Positions 1 through 9,285 are shown, counted from the stretch's first letter. The stretch: DNA of 64,000 nucleotides from JAGQZY01 sp964588335 (GCA_964588335.1 CAZPOV010000012.1:1-64000); one strand, 5' to 3'. Program-made: numbers and translations. Notes: generated by a model not told the origin, from the letters alone.

Positions 1-1
1 A

Positions 2-37
2 GAGCCCAAAGAAATCACCGTTCAATTAGAAAACTAA
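2..37 (+). CDS. Possible C-terminal end of a gene cut by the window edge
   Basis: An open frame running in from the left edge reads EPKEITVQLEN and stops at TAA (35-37). The composition looks like a normal protein tail, but eleven residues are too few to name a family, and an open frame this short at an edge can be chance. Confidence 0.3.
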   Translation, partial: EPKEITVQLEN

Positions 38-467
38 AGCGCAGACAGTCCAGCCTATTCAGAGAAATTCTTTCAATCCAGTAGGTTATAAATAAAGTTT
101 CTAAGTCGTCCTGGAGTTCCGGACACTCCGGTAAAAATCGATCTTTATTTTTCACCCCTTCAGCCGGGACGATCGATGATTCGCATGCGACCGTGGTATG
201 CGGCCGCTTTGCAGGACCCCGGTTTACTGTTCAGAAAACCGTGGAGTGGAAGTTTTTAAGCTTTTTTATTGCAACACAAGTTTTGATTCGAAGCTTTAAT
301 TCAAGATGATTAAAGAACACTTTCGTCGGAAGAGTCGCCGGTCAATTGATTGTCGCCTTGTTCAGGGCGAGCACTCGAGTTCGAGTTCAGTCGACAATTT
401 GATTTTGGTCCGATATTCAGTGTCCAATGTTTAGACCCCGAGGGGGAGGGTGTGACAGTGCTATTTT
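38..467. other. Gene-free stretch before ggt
   Basis: About 430 bases with no convincing coding frame. It holds a 7-base-pair hairpin (111-117 with 125-131, one T-G pair) with TCCGGAC in the loop, and a small inverted repeat ACTCGA-GT-TCGAGT at 373-386. Neither is followed by a T-run, so I do not call terminators. The ggt gene on the minus strand ends against this region, so it is probably the 3' flank of two genes that run towards each other. Confidence 0.4.
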
Positions 468-2117
468 CTAGTAGCCGCCGGCTCCGCCTTCGGAGCGATA
501 GTCAAAGGCTGCCTCTAAAAAGCCTTTTTCGTTGACGCGAACACCATTCACTCGAGACCCCCAACTTTCCTCAACCTTGTGTCCCAATTTCTCTAAAGCT
601 TTGATTGAAAGGGGCGGTAATTTTTTATCATCGACATAAACAATGTCGGGTTTGAATTGATGGTGTAACCGAGGCGCATGAATCGCCTCTTCCATATCGT
701 AATTTTGTGCTAAAACGCGATAAAGAGTTTGCAAAACTCCGGTTATAATTCTCGGACCCCCAGGGGCGCCAAGAGCCATGATCACTTTGCCTTTTTTTGC
801 CACCAAGGTGGGTGACATCGAACTTAACGGTCTTTTTCCAGGCTCGACATAATTATTGGCTCCTTGAGTCAGTCCAAACAGGTTTGGCTCTCCCGGGCGA
901 GTTGTAAAATCATCCATCTCGTTATTCAAAGCAATGCCATAAGTTTTAGTGGCAATCTTGGATCCAAAGATACCGTTGAGGGTGATCGTCATGGCAATGC
1001 CGTTGCCGTTGCTATCGAGTACGCTAAAATTTGTTGTTTGGTTGGACTCTTTAAATTCAGTGTCATTGACGGGTTGGATGGTTAAGGTTTTATCCGGTTT
1101 TATTTTAGCCACCCATTCCGACAATTTTTTATCGTTCAAAAAATCATCGGTCGGATTTTTCACAAAGTCGGGGTCCCCTAGTAAGTTGCGGTTGCGAAAG
1201 TTTATTTTCATAATTTCGGCGAAGTAGTGAAACTCCAAAGTGCTTAGCGGCTCTAACTTTTCCATTTTTAGTTTTTCCGCCATTTTTAAGCTGGCAGCGA
1301 TAAGCAGACCACCACTGGAAGGTGGAGGCATAAGATAAAGAGTGTGGCCTTTAAAGGTGGATTTTAGAGGCTTAAGCCATCGCACTTTGTAGTTGGCCAA
1401 ATCCTTACGAGTCATTACGCCACCCTCGCCTTGGATGGTTGAAATGATATCGCGGGCGATCTTTCCTTCATAAAAAGGCGTGATGCCTCGGTTGCGCATC
1501 AATTTTAGAGCTTTGGAAAGCTGTTTTTGCACGACCATCTCGCCCGGTTTGTAGGGTTGTCCTTTTTTATTGAGAAAGTACTTTTTGCCGGCATCGTTAA
1601 AAAGGTCTTTGGCCACCGTGGCTCGATGGACATTTTCTCCAGTGATGGCGTGACCTTTTTCAGCCAGTCGAATGGGCGTGTCGAAAAGAAGGGACCAATG
1701 AAGCTTTCCGTATTTTTTATGCAGGGCCCATAGGCCGGCCGGAATTCCGGGAACGCCAATGGCATGGGGGCCCTTGCGGGAGGCGTCCTCAGCCTTGCCC
1801 TTGTAAAAGTCCTTGTGGAATTTTTCAGGAGCGGTTTCTCGGAAATCCAGAGCTTGAACCGGGTCTTTGCCCATTTTAACCATGGCAAACCCGCCTCCAC
1901 CCAATGAGGCATGTCGGGGATTGGTCACCGCCAGAGTCAGGGCGATACCGACCGCCACATCGACGACATTGCCCTTTTTTCGGATCAATTCTTCAGCGAC
2001 CTGAGCTGATAAGGGAGTCGGAGTCGCCACCATCATTTTATGACCGAGGAGTGGCTCGCCCATCAGGTTGTTGCTAAACAAGATAACAAATTGAAATAAC
2101 AAAGAAATTCTTAGCAT
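468..2117 (-). CDS. ggt: Gamma-glutamyltransferase (glutathione hydrolase)
   Basis: Periplasmic Ntn-hydrolase that cleaves the gamma-glutamyl bond of glutathione and transfers the group to water or amino acids. The 549 residues match the family length. An N-terminal hydrophobic segment (about residues 1-20) suggests export. The self-processing site is seen as TTNFSVLD, with Thr361 as the expected new N-terminal nucleophile. Other family blocks are SLGGGGFAM near residue 71, the PPPSSGG loop near 264, and PLSSMSPT and GAPGGPRI near the C-terminus. The ATG at 2117 is preceded by AAGGA. The last codons contain a perfect GCTCCG/CGGAGC hairpin (480-495), which sits inside the gene and lacks a T-run. 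It stands alone, divergent from trmB. Confidence 0.93.
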   Translation of the reverse strand: MLRISLLFQFVILFSNNLMGEPLLGHKMMVATPTPLSAQVAEELIRKKGNVVDVAVGIALTLAVTNPRHASLGGGGFAMVKMGKDPVQALDFRETAPEKFHKDFYKGKAEDASRKGPHAIGVPGIPAGLWALHKKYGKLHWSLLFDTPIRLAEKGHAITGENVHRATVAKDLFNDAGKKYFLNKKGQPYKPGEMVVQKQLSKALKLMRNRGITPFYEGKIARDIISTIQGEGGVMTRKDLANYKVRWLKPLKSTFKGHTLYLMPPPSSGGLLIAASLKMAEKLKMEKLEPLSTLEFHYFAEIMKINFRNRNLLGDPDFVKNPTDDFLNDKKLSEWVAKIKPDKTLTIQPVNDTEFKESNQTTNFSVLDSNGNGIAMTITLNGIFGSKIATKTYGIALNNEMDDFTTRPGEPNLFGLTQGANNYVEPGKRPLSSMSPTLVAKKGKVIMALGAPGGPRIITGVLQTLYRVLAQNYDMEEAIHAPRLHHQFKPDIVYVDDKKLPPLSIKALEKLGHKVEESWGSRVNGVRVNEKGFLEAAFDYRSEGGAGGY

Positions 2118-2209
2118 TGTACAGATCCTTTGGCCGTCAGCCGAACACTATAATCATGGAAACATTTGAATTTCAATCACTGGTGGAGGCTTTAAAAATT
2201 ACTCAATGA

Positions 2210-2231
2210 GCTCCGGCGCCGCTCCGGCGCC
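2210..2231. repeat. Perfect tandem duplication of an 11-base GC-rich unit
   Basis: GCTCCGGCGCC occurs twice without spacer (2210-2220 and 2221-2231) in the divergent gap between ggt and trmB. Each copy contains the palindrome GGCGCC. It lies about 55 bases before the trmB ATG, and no promoter box is obvious beside it. Confidence 0.85.
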
Positions 2232-2286
2232 TTTCATTTTTTCAGTGGTTATTGCCCCCTGTAAGAGCCTTTGATAGGTGTACTCC

Positions 2287-2955
2287 ATGAAAACCCTTCA
2301 ATGTGATGTCAATCCGTACGTGGAGCTCATGTACACCGAGTTCAAAGACTGGTCGTTTGATGAATCGGCCTCAGAAAACCGCGGTCACTGGAAACAGCAG
2401 GTTTTTGGTTGTTCGCCGGACACCCCTTTTGATTTGGAAATTGGCACTGGCAACGGCACCCACTTCGCGCAGTTGACCGAGAATCATCCCGAGCGGGTGT
2501 TTCTTGGCCTGGAACTCAAGTTTAAAACATTGGTGCAAAGCATTCGCCGCAGCCTGCGCGCGGGCTGTCGCAACGGGCGCATGGCCCGCTTTCGAGCCGA
2601 GGGGATCTGTGAATTGCTAGCCCCCAATGAGGTCGACAATGTTTACATCCACTTTCCCGACCCATGGCCGAAAAAGCGACATCACAAAAATCGCTTGATT
2701 CAAAAACAGTTTCTGAAGGATTTGCACACAGTGGTGAAGCCTGGAAGTTTTGTGGAATTCAAAACCGATAATAAAGATTATTTTAAATGGGCCGTTGATC
2801 ATTTTCGACAAGGCCCCTTTGAAATCGCTTTTTTTACTGAGGACCTGCATAACTCTTCAAGAAAAGATAAAAACTTCGTCACCCATTTTGAATCCCTTTT
2901 CTTAAAAAAGAATCAACCGATTTACTACTGCAGCCTTCGCAAACCGGCTGAATAA
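2287..2955 (+). CDS. trmB: tRNA (guanine-N7-)-methyltransferase
   Basis: Makes 7-methylguanosine at position 46 of the tRNA variable loop, using S-adenosylmethionine. From the ATG at 2287 it has 222 residues, the usual size. The SAM-binding loop DLEIGTGNG lies near residues 49-57 and the family signature HFPDPWPKKRHHKNR near 124-138. An in-frame GTG at 2278 is also open, but AGGTG at 2275-2279 is correctly spaced for the ATG, so I use 2287. The next gene converges from the minus strand 7 bases beyond its stop. Confidence 0.93.
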   Translation: MKTLQCDVNPYVELMYTEFKDWSFDESASENRGHWKQQVFGCSPDTPFDLEIGTGNGTHFAQLTENHPERVFLGLELKFKTLVQSIRRSLRAGCRNGRMARFRAEGICELLAPNEVDNVYIHFPDPWPKKRHHKNRLIQKQFLKDLHTVVKPGSFVEFKTDNKDYFKWAVDHFRQGPFEIAFFTEDLHNSSRKDKNFVTHFESLFLKKNQPIYYCSLRKPAE

Positions 2956-2962
2956 ATTTTAT

Positions 2963-4390
2963 TTAAAAGGGATTACAGTGAAAACGACTTCTTAAAGGAT
3001 ATTTTCGAGTTTCATACTTTTTACTGAAATCATGACCGGTTCCGCGGTAGTAGGGGCATCGATTGCGGAATTCACTACTTGGCATCCAGAACTGATGAAC
3101 ACCGCGGGAATTGTATTCAGAGTTCGGTTTTAGTGACACCGGTTGTTTCCATTGGTCAGATTCAACACTTTCGAAAACAGATTCGTTAAAAGATGGAAAA
3201 CCTTCAAAGGAAAAGCGAGAACCCATTTTGACTGGGTAAAAATAGTCGTTGCAATGGGGATGTGAGGCATGAGGGTCAATGCGAACGGGTAAGTTTCCGG
3301 CTGGACAATCGAAAGCACCCGACGCCATTAAAACAACCTCGACATGCCCGCCAGAAACGACCCGATAAACCGACTGCGTTTGCGAGTTTGGATGCTCTTT
3401 TTCTAATGTTCCAAAAGTTCGCCATTCTCCACTTAGAGAAAGGACCTCGGTATTGAAGAGTGACGATGGGAAAAAGGTGAACAGGGGAGTGAAGCGAATT
3501 TTTGTCTTTGGTGTATTGATCTTTATAAAAGCCTCTCCCTCTCCTTGATTGACTATAGTGAATTTCATGATGGGCTCATTTCGATATTCAATTCTGTCTC
3601 CACTCTGTATGAACTCATTAAATTCGATCTTGAGATTCGACGGGTGTCTCTGAACATAGAAGGTCTGAGTGACCCAGGTTGTCTGCTCCGACTGAAAGAC
3701 CAAACGACATTTTTCCAGATTGTGGTTAAGAAAAAGACTGTCCGGAAAAAAATCAACGGTTGGCTTTGGCTCTCCGAACAGGAGTGTTTGTGAGCGACTG
3801 TCGCTACAAAGCGTTTCAACAGTGCCTTCGGTTTTTGGCCATTTGAAGTTTCGCTGGGTCAGATCCGAGTGATGAAAAAACAAAGGTTGTTGGCTTTCCG
3901 ATCTTAAAAAATCAATTTCGTAGTTTTGGAACGTTTCTACATCCAATATTTGGACGTCGACAATGCGGATGCGTACGTCGGGGTGTTTTTCATCTTGCAT
4001 GTGGATATCCAAGGTGCATGAGGCTTGCCCCGGTGTTTCTGAGGGAGTGAAGATTAAAGAGGGCAGGACGTCTTTGACGGGAACTTCCTTTATATTTTTA
4101 TGCTCACTGACCTTTTCGACCACCCCTTGGACGTGATTGGTTCGGCAGGTGGCAAGAGTTGTGACGGTCGAGTAGGTTTGGGGACTGTCGTTTTCATTCA
4201 GGGCAATATGACTGGAGACCCGTAGACTTTTTGTTTTTTGAATTTTTTGTATTGTTTCATCCGAGTTGCGGATTTCCACGGAAAGATTGGACTCGGGCTC
4301 CGACACTTCAGACTGCGGATCCGGACTGCAGGATATCAGTCCCAGACTTAAGATAATGAAACCCTGTAATAAAAGAAAATGCCTTCTCAT
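2963..4390 (-). CDS. Predicted lipoprotein of unknown function
   Basis: 475 residues. The N-terminus has a charged start, a hydrophobic stretch and the lipobox LISC, so Cys21 should carry lipid and the protein should sit in the periplasm or outer membrane. The rest is rich in Ser, Thr and beta-type sequence and has several scattered Cys residues, with no domain I recognise. The C-terminal part is rich in aromatic and Arg residues. It is followed 47 bases upstream by the ferredoxin gene on the same strand, which need not mean a shared function. Confidence 0.7.
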   Translation of the reverse strand: MRRHFLLLQGFIILSLGLISCSPDPQSEVSEPESNLSVEIRNSDETIQKIQKTKSLRVSSHIALNENDSPQTYSTVTTLATCRTNHVQGVVEKVSEHKNIKEVPVKDVLPSLIFTPSETPGQASCTLDIHMQDEKHPDVRIRIVDVQILDVETFQNYEIDFLRSESQQPLFFHHSDLTQRNFKWPKTEGTVETLCSDSRSQTLLFGEPKPTVDFFPDSLFLNHNLEKCRLVFQSEQTTWVTQTFYVQRHPSNLKIEFNEFIQSGDRIEYRNEPIMKFTIVNQGEGEAFIKINTPKTKIRFTPLFTFFPSSLFNTEVLSLSGEWRTFGTLEKEHPNSQTQSVYRVVSGGHVEVVLMASGAFDCPAGNLPVRIDPHASHPHCNDYFYPVKMGSRFSFEGFPSFNESVFESVESDQWKQPVSLKPNSEYNSRGVHQFWMPSSEFRNRCPYYRGTGHDFSKKYETRKYPLRSRFHCNPF

Positions 4391-4437
4391 TGTTAAACTC
4401 CTTTGTTGGAGACTTTAATGAGCAAAGCTTGGGCCAC

Positions 4438-4722
4438 TTACCAATAGGTGGTTTCCGCCATGGCGTTGTCTTTCAAAAACAGTTGGCAGCTTAAGCGCTC
4501 TCCAGGTTCACCGCCATTTTTTTGTAAAGTTTTCTTTTCTAAATCGGAGGGGGGAGGAAGCTCTCCCGGCGTATAGACCCGCATGCGACACTTGCCACAT
4601 ATGCCATCGCCTCCGCAGCTTGATGCCACTTGAATGCCTTGATCCAGAAGGTTTTGCATAAGAGTTTTTTTCGGATCCACTCCGATAACTCGATTGAGCT
4701 GTGGGCAATTGAGTTTGGGCAC
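4438..4722 (-). CDS. [2Fe-2S] ferredoxin
   Basis: 94-residue electron carrier. The cluster loop reads CGGDGICGKC (C-x5-C-x2-C), and the fourth ligand is the Cys of RLSCQ near residue 78. The spacing is that of short ferredoxins and of the N-terminal ferredoxin domain in corrinoid-activating proteins, not the plant photosynthetic type. The ATG at 4722 lies 52 bases from the ATG of the divergent SDR gene, so the two promoters share one short gap. The redox partner is not shown by the context; the thioredoxin reductase nearby uses NADPH and is not an obvious partner. Confidence 0.85.
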   Translation of the reverse strand: MPKLNCPQLNRVIGVDPKKTLMQNLLDQGIQVASSCGGDGICGKCRMRVYTPGELPPPSDLEKKTLQKNGGEPGERLSCQLFLKDNAMAETTYW

Positions 4723-4774
4723 AACTCCTCCTTCAGTTGGAAGAACGTCGCTCCTATGGTATCTATTTCAGCCT

Positions 4775-5452
4775 ATGGAAACAATGGCTTTTTTGGGATG
4801 CTCGCGAGGACTAGGACGGGCTGTCACTCTGGAAATGGATCGGCAAGGGCTCCTTGAAAAAGCCTTGTTGAGTGCACGTAAAAAAGAGACCTTGGCCAAT
4901 TTAGCCTATGATTTGCAATGCCCCTCTGAGATCGAAGCCATAGACTTCGCCCAGCAACCTTCTGTCGAATCTCTATTGGCTGCTTTAAGATCTCACCGAC
5001 CGCAACGGGTTTTTTATTTTGCAGCCGGTGGTCCTTATGGTCTGTTTGCGAAAAAAGCGTGGAAAGATCATCTCTGGGCATTGCAGGTTTCTTTTTTAAC
5101 ACCCAGTGAGCTGCTGCATCGGCTTCTTAGTGATTCGCAGTTTGATTTTGTAAAACAGATCATTTTTATCGGATCTCGGATCGCCGACAGTCAGCCCGAT
5201 CCTATGGCCTCCAGTTATGCGTCTGCTAAACATGGTCTTAAGGGACTAGTGGAGTCTCTGCAGGGTGAGGATCTTAGCGTCGATTTACGGTTTTTTCGAC
5301 CGGGCTATATGAATACCGATCTCCTGCCAAAAAATGCGAAACCACGCACCAACGAGGGCTCTGAGATTTTAGAGCCCCAAAGAGTGGCTAAAGATTTTGT
5401 AAAATGGGCTCTGGATCCCTCTGGAGCCTCCATTTATGATGTCTGGGCCTGA
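4775..5452 (+). CDS. SDR-family oxidoreductase
   Basis: Short-chain dehydrogenase/reductase of 225 residues with a Rossmann fold. The nucleotide loop is LGCSRGLGRA at the N-terminus (GxSxGxG form). The catalytic pair appears in SSYASAKHG (Tyr-x3-Lys), preceded by a strand ending FIGSR that holds the active Ser. The frame is open further upstream, but those codons overlap the divergent ferredoxin gene. ATG at 4775 puts the glycine-rich loop at the usual distance from the start. The substrate cannot be told from sequence. Confidence 0.8.
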   Translation: METMAFLGCSRGLGRAVTLEMDRQGLLEKALLSARKKETLANLAYDLQCPSEIEAIDFAQQPSVESLLAALRSHRPQRVFYFAAGGPYGLFAKKAWKDHLWALQVSFLTPSELLHRLLSDSQFDFVKQIIFIGSRIADSQPDPMASSYASAKHGLKGLVESLQGEDLSVDLRFFRPGYMNTDLLPKNAKPRTNEGSEILEPQRVAKDFVKWALDPSGASIYDVWA

Positions 5453-5547
5453 CACATCATATCTTGGGCCCCTCCGGAGGTGTCGGTGGGGACGGGTTGT
5501 GGTAAGAAACCTATCAATACATCAGCCACGATTAAAAGGAGAACGGA

Positions 5548-6477
5548 ATGAGCCAAGTTGAAAATGTCATTATTGTCGGGTCAGGTCCTGCCGGGTTAAC
5601 AGCAGCCATTTATGCCTCTCGGGCCCTTTTAAAACCTTTGATGATCGAAGGTGAAGAAGTGGGCGGGCAACTTATGACCACCACCGATGTTGAAAATTTC
5701 CCCGGCTTTCCTGAAGGCATTATGGGTCCCGACTTGATGACTGTCACAAAAAAACAAGCGGAGCGTTTTGGAACTCGGTTTCTGCCAAAAAACGTGACCA
5801 AAATAGATTTATCATCCCGTCCGTTTAAACTTTGGGTGGGTGATGAAGAGTTTCAGTCCAAGTCTATTATTATCTCCACAGGTGCAAGCGCCAAATACCT
5901 TGGTTTGGAAAATGAAAAACGCCTTTTAGGTCGTGGTGTTTCTGCCTGTGCCACCTGTGATGGTGCTTTTTTTCGTGACCAAACAGTGATTGTTGTTGGC
6001 GGTGGCGACACGGCTATGGAAGAAGCCACTTTCCTGACTCGTTTTGCTAAGAAAGTGATTATTGTTCACCGTCGTGAGGAGTTCCGCGCTAGTAAAATTA
6101 TGGCTGACAAAGCCCTGGCCCATGAAAAAATCGAGGTGATGTGGAATTCAGAATTGGCCGACGTGGTGGGCGAAAATCTAGTGGAAGCAGCAAAAATTAA
6201 AAATACCCAGACCGGTGAGGTCCAGGAAGTGAAGTGCGAAGGTGTTTTCATTGCGATTGGACATAAGCCCAATACCGATCTCTTTTCAGGACAGATCAAG
6301 ATGAACGACGTGGGTTATATCGAGACGGAAGGCTATAATACCAAGACTTCAGTCGAAGGCGTGTTCGCCGCTGGAGACGTCGCTGACGACAAATACCGTC
6401 AAGCAATTACAGCCGCAGGTACAGGATGTATGGCAGCTATTGATTGTGAGCGCTGGTTGGAGGAAAATAGTCTCTGA
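5548..6477 (+). CDS. trxB: Thioredoxin reductase (NADPH)
   Basis: Flavoenzyme that passes electrons from NADPH to thioredoxin in the cytoplasm. The 309 residues match the low-molecular-weight bacterial type. FAD binding is shown by GSGPAGLTAAI (residues 11-21), the redox disulfide by CATC (Cys134 and Cys137) and NADPH binding by VVGGGDTAMEEA near 149-160. The C-terminal FAD block FAAGDVAD is intact. The ATG at 5548 has AAAGGAG upstream. The next gene begins 25 bases after its stop and ends in a clear terminator, so the two are probably one transcript. Confidence 0.95.
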   Translation: MSQVENVIIVGSGPAGLTAAIYASRALLKPLMIEGEEVGGQLMTTTDVENFPGFPEGIMGPDLMTVTKKQAERFGTRFLPKNVTKIDLSSRPFKLWVGDEEFQSKSIIISTGASAKYLGLENEKRLLGRGVSACATCDGAFFRDQTVIVVGGGDTAMEEATFLTRFAKKVIIVHRREEFRASKIMADKALAHEKIEVMWNSELADVVGENLVEAAKIKNTQTGEVQEVKCEGVFIAIGHKPNTDLFSGQIKMNDVGYIETEGYNTKTSVEGVFAAGDVADDKYRQAITAAGTGCMAAIDCERWLEENSL

Positions 6478-6502
6478 GGCCTTAATTAAGCTGGAGGAGT
6501 GC

Positions 6503-7000
6503 GTGGCTAAAAAGATCAATACCGAAGATCTCGTTAAAAAAATCGAAAAGATCACCCGCGATCGCATCGTTAAAGAAAACGTTGTCGACCTTGAGCAGTA
6601 CCGTGATTTGAAAACTGGAAAAACTCCAAAGACAATCTTGGTGATCGAAGATGACGAAACGATGCGACGAGCGCTAGCCCGAATCTTTGAAGCCGACGGT
6701 CACACGGTGAAGGCGGCCGCCGATGGCACCCAGCTTTCCAGTGTCCTTGATGACCAGCCCATTGATTTGATTATTCTTGATATTGGACTGCCTTGGATCA
6801 ATGGTTTTGAATTAGCTAAACTATTAAAAGAGCACAACGATTTAAAGGAAATTCCTTTGGTTTTCGTCAGCGCAAAAACCAGCGAACTGGATGTGAAGCG
6901 TGGTTTCGAAGTGGGTGCTGACGATTATATTAAAAAGCCTTTTAATATCGATAAAATGAAAAAGTCCATCGATACACTTTTAAAAATTAGCAATTCCTAA
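6503..7000 (+). CDS. Single-domain response regulator
   Basis: 165 residues: a charged N-terminal extension (about 1-42) and one receiver domain with no output domain. The acidic pair is Asp50-Asp51, the phosphate-accepting residue Asp93 (LIILDIGLP), the switch Ser123 and the conserved Lys145 before Pro146. The frame is open back into trxB, but GGAGG at 6493-6497 is five bases before the GTG at 6503, so I take that start. No histidine kinase is in view. Its place behind trxB hints at a link with redox control, but that is only inference. Confidence 0.85.
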   Translation: MAKKINTEDLVKKIEKITRDRIVKENVVDLEQYRDLKTGKTPKTILVIEDDETMRRALARIFEADGHTVKAAADGTQLSSVLDDQPIDLIILDIGLPWINGFELAKLLKEHNDLKEIPLVFVSAKTSELDVKRGFEVGADDYIKKPFNIDKMKKSIDTLLKISNS

Positions 7001-7069
7001 AATCTTTAATTGAAACAAAACTCCTCTCCACTGAATCAATTTGCAACAAATTCTATTGTGTTTTGTTTT

Positions 7070-7093
7070 CGTAAAATTGTTTTACGTTTTTTT
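7070..7093 (+). terminator. Rho-independent terminator after the trxB-regulator pair
   Basis: A perfect 7-base-pair stem CGTAAAA/TTTTACG with a TTG loop (7070-7086), followed by seven T (7087-7093). The stem is AT-rich, so it may be weak, but position and T-run fit an intrinsic terminator. Confidence 0.75.
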
Positions 7094-7165
7094 CGAGCTT
7101 TACTCGCATAGGATGCTTTTAAGGCGGCATCGATTTTGCTCCCCTTTTTGGTGAAAGGTGGAGTC

Positions 7166-7600
7166 ATGAAGATTCGTACAATTGTTTTCAGTTTTTTCTA
7201 TGTGTCGATATCACTTGTTTTATGCCAGTGTTCCGACGGAGAGGGCGGTGTCGATTCCAACGTCAGGTCCTCAAGTGCCCTGTTCGGAAAGTGCGATCAT
7301 ACAACCCACCCCGATCCCACCAATCGTCAGTGCCGAGAATGGACAGGAAGTGGCTTTGAGAACTTTGACTTGCAAGTCTCTTGTGATGGAATCGTCAATG
7401 GGATCTACGCCGAGGGGTTTTGTCCACTGGGCAACTTAGTTGGTGTTTGTGTATTGAATGCTGGAAAATTTTTAGAAACCAAATTCTATTATTATTCTGA
7501 AGATTGGAATGAGGTTTCGGCCGAAGAGAATTGCAACGATAAGGATTTAATGGAAACCACGGGCAATACCAGTTCGACTTGGCTACCAGAGCTTAAGTAA
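7166..7600 (+). CDS. Small exported Cys-rich protein of unknown function
   Basis: 144 residues starting at ATG 7166, which has GGTGGAG four bases upstream. The N-terminus is a signal peptide ending in LVLCQCSDGEGG; a Cys at the end suggests a lipoprotein, but the residues before it do not match a standard lipobox. The mature part has about six further Cys, so disulfides are likely, with short blocks rich in Asn, Thr and Asp. I recognise no family. It is monocistronic, after the terminator at 7070-7093. Confidence 0.6.
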   Translation: MKIRTIVFSFFYVSISLVLCQCSDGEGGVDSNVRSSSALFGKCDHTTHPDPTNRQCREWTGSGFENFDLQVSCDGIVNGIYAEGFCPLGNLVGVCVLNAGKFLETKFYYYSEDWNEVSAEENCNDKDLMETTGNTSSTWLPELK

Positions 7601-7665
7601 GGTTAATTGTTCTTCGTTCTCTTCGGGCTGACAATATCGACGTTATTTAAAATGCCATTCAAAAT

Positions 7666-8421
7666 TTAAAAGACACCCAAGTCTAAACTAAGTACCGCCT
7701 TGTAAAGTATGCGAACAGCGGCGATCAGTAATGCCGTTTTGAAAATCAAGCGAAAGCTTTTTTCACTGATTCCTCTTAGAATTCTGACTCCCAAACGTGT
7801 GCCAATGACAACGGCGACAACCATGCAAAGAGTCAGTAACCAATAATTAAGATAGTCGAAACCCAAATATAAGAAAGCTGGGATTTTTAAAAAGTGTCCA
7901 ACGGTTTGTGTGGCGGCCTTGGTGGCCACCACCTGTTGTTTATCAAGATCCGGTCGAAGAAAGAAAGGCCCAAGCATCGGACCCGTCGCTCCAATGATAG
8001 GGTTCAGCAGTCCGGCAATAAAAGTTAAAATGGAATAGCTCCAAAATGGAATTTTCAGGGCCGGAAGCTTCTTTGGTTTGAAAACGGTATAAAAAATCAA
8101 AGCCGCAATTAAGAAGTAAAAGATCTCACGATTGCTAATCGATTTTAAAACATAGACCGAGGCCAGCGTGCCAAGGGGCCAACCGACCAGACTGGGTAAA
8201 AAAATCTTCATGTGAATATCTTTGTAAAGGCTCAAAGAACGTGTCGAATTTGAAACCAACTGAACGATCCCGTGAATCGGAACAATAACAGAAAGGTCCA
8301 AGAAGAATGTCATGATCGAGAGTAGGACAATCCCACCCGCCATACCAACCACGGCCGAGATCCCAGAGGCTATCACCGCGGCGATTGTTAAAAGTACAAT
8401 AACTGAGACACTAACTATCAT
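7666..8421 (-). CDS. TauE/SafE-family membrane transporter
   Basis: 251-residue polytopic membrane protein with about eight hydrophobic segments. The family pattern is visible: an N-terminal half with SAVVGMAGGIVLL and a second half with NPIIGATGPMLGPFF, the paired glycine-rich loops of the TauE/SafE (DUF81) group. Members export sulfite, sulfoacetate and other small anions, or are untested. It lies 12 bases downstream of oppC on the same strand and may share the opp transcript. Another sulfur-type transporter pair lies at 23.3-24.1 kb. Confidence 0.82.
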   Translation of the reverse strand: MIVSVSVIVLLTIAAVIASGISAVVGMAGGIVLLSIMTFFLDLSVIVPIHGIVQLVSNSTRSLSLYKDIHMKIFLPSLVGWPLGTLASVYVLKSISNREIFYFLIAALIFYTVFKPKKLPALKIPFWSYSILTFIAGLLNPIIGATGPMLGPFFLRPDLDKQQVVATKAATQTVGHFLKIPAFLYLGFDYLNYWLLTLCMVVAVVIGTRLGVRILRGISEKSFRLIFKTALLIAAVRILYKAVLSLDLGVF

Positions 8422-8433
8422 GAACGATACTCA

Positions 8434-9285
8434 TCAAAACGACGCTACCTGAGATTTGGACTTGGGATCCAAAGCTTGTCTTAGCGAGTCTGTGAAAATA
8501 TTAACGGCTAAGATTAAAACAAACATAAATAGGGTGGCAGCGGTCAGATTCCACCATACACCTCGGGTGAGTTCGGCTTTTGCATCATTGATCATGATAC
8601 CCCAAGACGGAGTCCCGGGTTCCACTCCTAAGCCTAAGTAACTTAAAATCACTTCGACCTTCACTGCGAAAATAAACGACAGGGAGTACTGAATGTAAGC
8701 GATATGCAAAACATTGGGTAAAATATGTTTAAAAATTTGTGCAAAACTGGAGGTCCCTAAGGCCTGGGCGGCGGCGACGTACTCGCGATTTTTGTGGCGC
8801 AGGAACTCGCCCCGTGTGAGGCGACACAGCTTCACCCAGCCGGTCAACCCAAGAGCAATAAACAGATTCGACAAGCCTTGTCCTAAAGAAAAGGCGAAGG
8901 CTGAGATTAAAAGGATATAAGGAATGGATTCCACAGTGGTGTAGAGCCAAACCACCAGGTCATCCACCCAACCTCCGAAAAAACCCGCCAGAGAACCGAA
9001 AACCAGTCCAATAAAGGTGGCAATGGTGGCTGCAAAGAAACCGACAAGAAGGGCAATCTTTGTTCCATGAATTGCGCGCGACAAAACATCACGCCCCAAA
9101 AAATCCGTTCCTAACCAATGCTCGGAAGAAGGCGGCTGATACGAGAGATTCATATTGGTCGAGGCGAAGTCCATTCCAAGCCAGCCCAAGGCTGCCAACA
9201 GAGCCAATGCCACATAACCAAGGATTATGGTTAGGCTGATAATCGCAGTGGGATGTCGCAATCCTTTTGGAAGGAGTTTTATCAT
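8434..9285 (-). CDS. oppC: Oligopeptide ABC transporter permease, DppC/OppC type
   Basis: Inner-membrane permease of 283 residues. The N-terminal HWLGTDFLGRDVLSR block is the hallmark of the DppC/OppC family. The loop that contacts the ATPase is seen near residue 180 (EYVAAAQALGTSSFAQIFKHILPN). The gene overlaps oppB by four bases (ATGA, 9282-9285), so translation is coupled. With oppB, oppA and the fused ATPase at 12.7 kb it makes a complete importer. Opp, Dpp and related systems cannot be separated by eye, so the symbol marks the family only. Confidence 0.9.
   Translation of the reverse strand: MIKLLPKGLRHPTAIISLTIILGYVALALLAALGWLGMDFASTNMNLSYQPPSSEHWLGTDFLGRDVLSRAIHGTKIALLVGFFAATIATFIGLVFGSLAGFFGGWVDDLVVWLYTTVESIPYILLISAFAFSLGQGLSNLFIALGLTGWVKLCRLTRGEFLRHKNREYVAAAQALGTSSFAQIFKHILPNVLHIAYIQYSLSFIFAVKVEVILSYLGLGVEPGTPSWGIMINDAKAELTRGVWWNLTAATLFMFVLILAVNIFTDSLRQALDPKSKSQVASF

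Noticed and set aside
260..320. tRNA-like TTGATTCGAAGC T-loop
   Set aside because: No matching acceptor stem, D-arm or anticodon arm could be folded around it.
350..535. 61-residue plus-strand frame running into the end of ggt
   Set aside because: Low-complexity Ser/Arg sequence and opposite to a clear gene.
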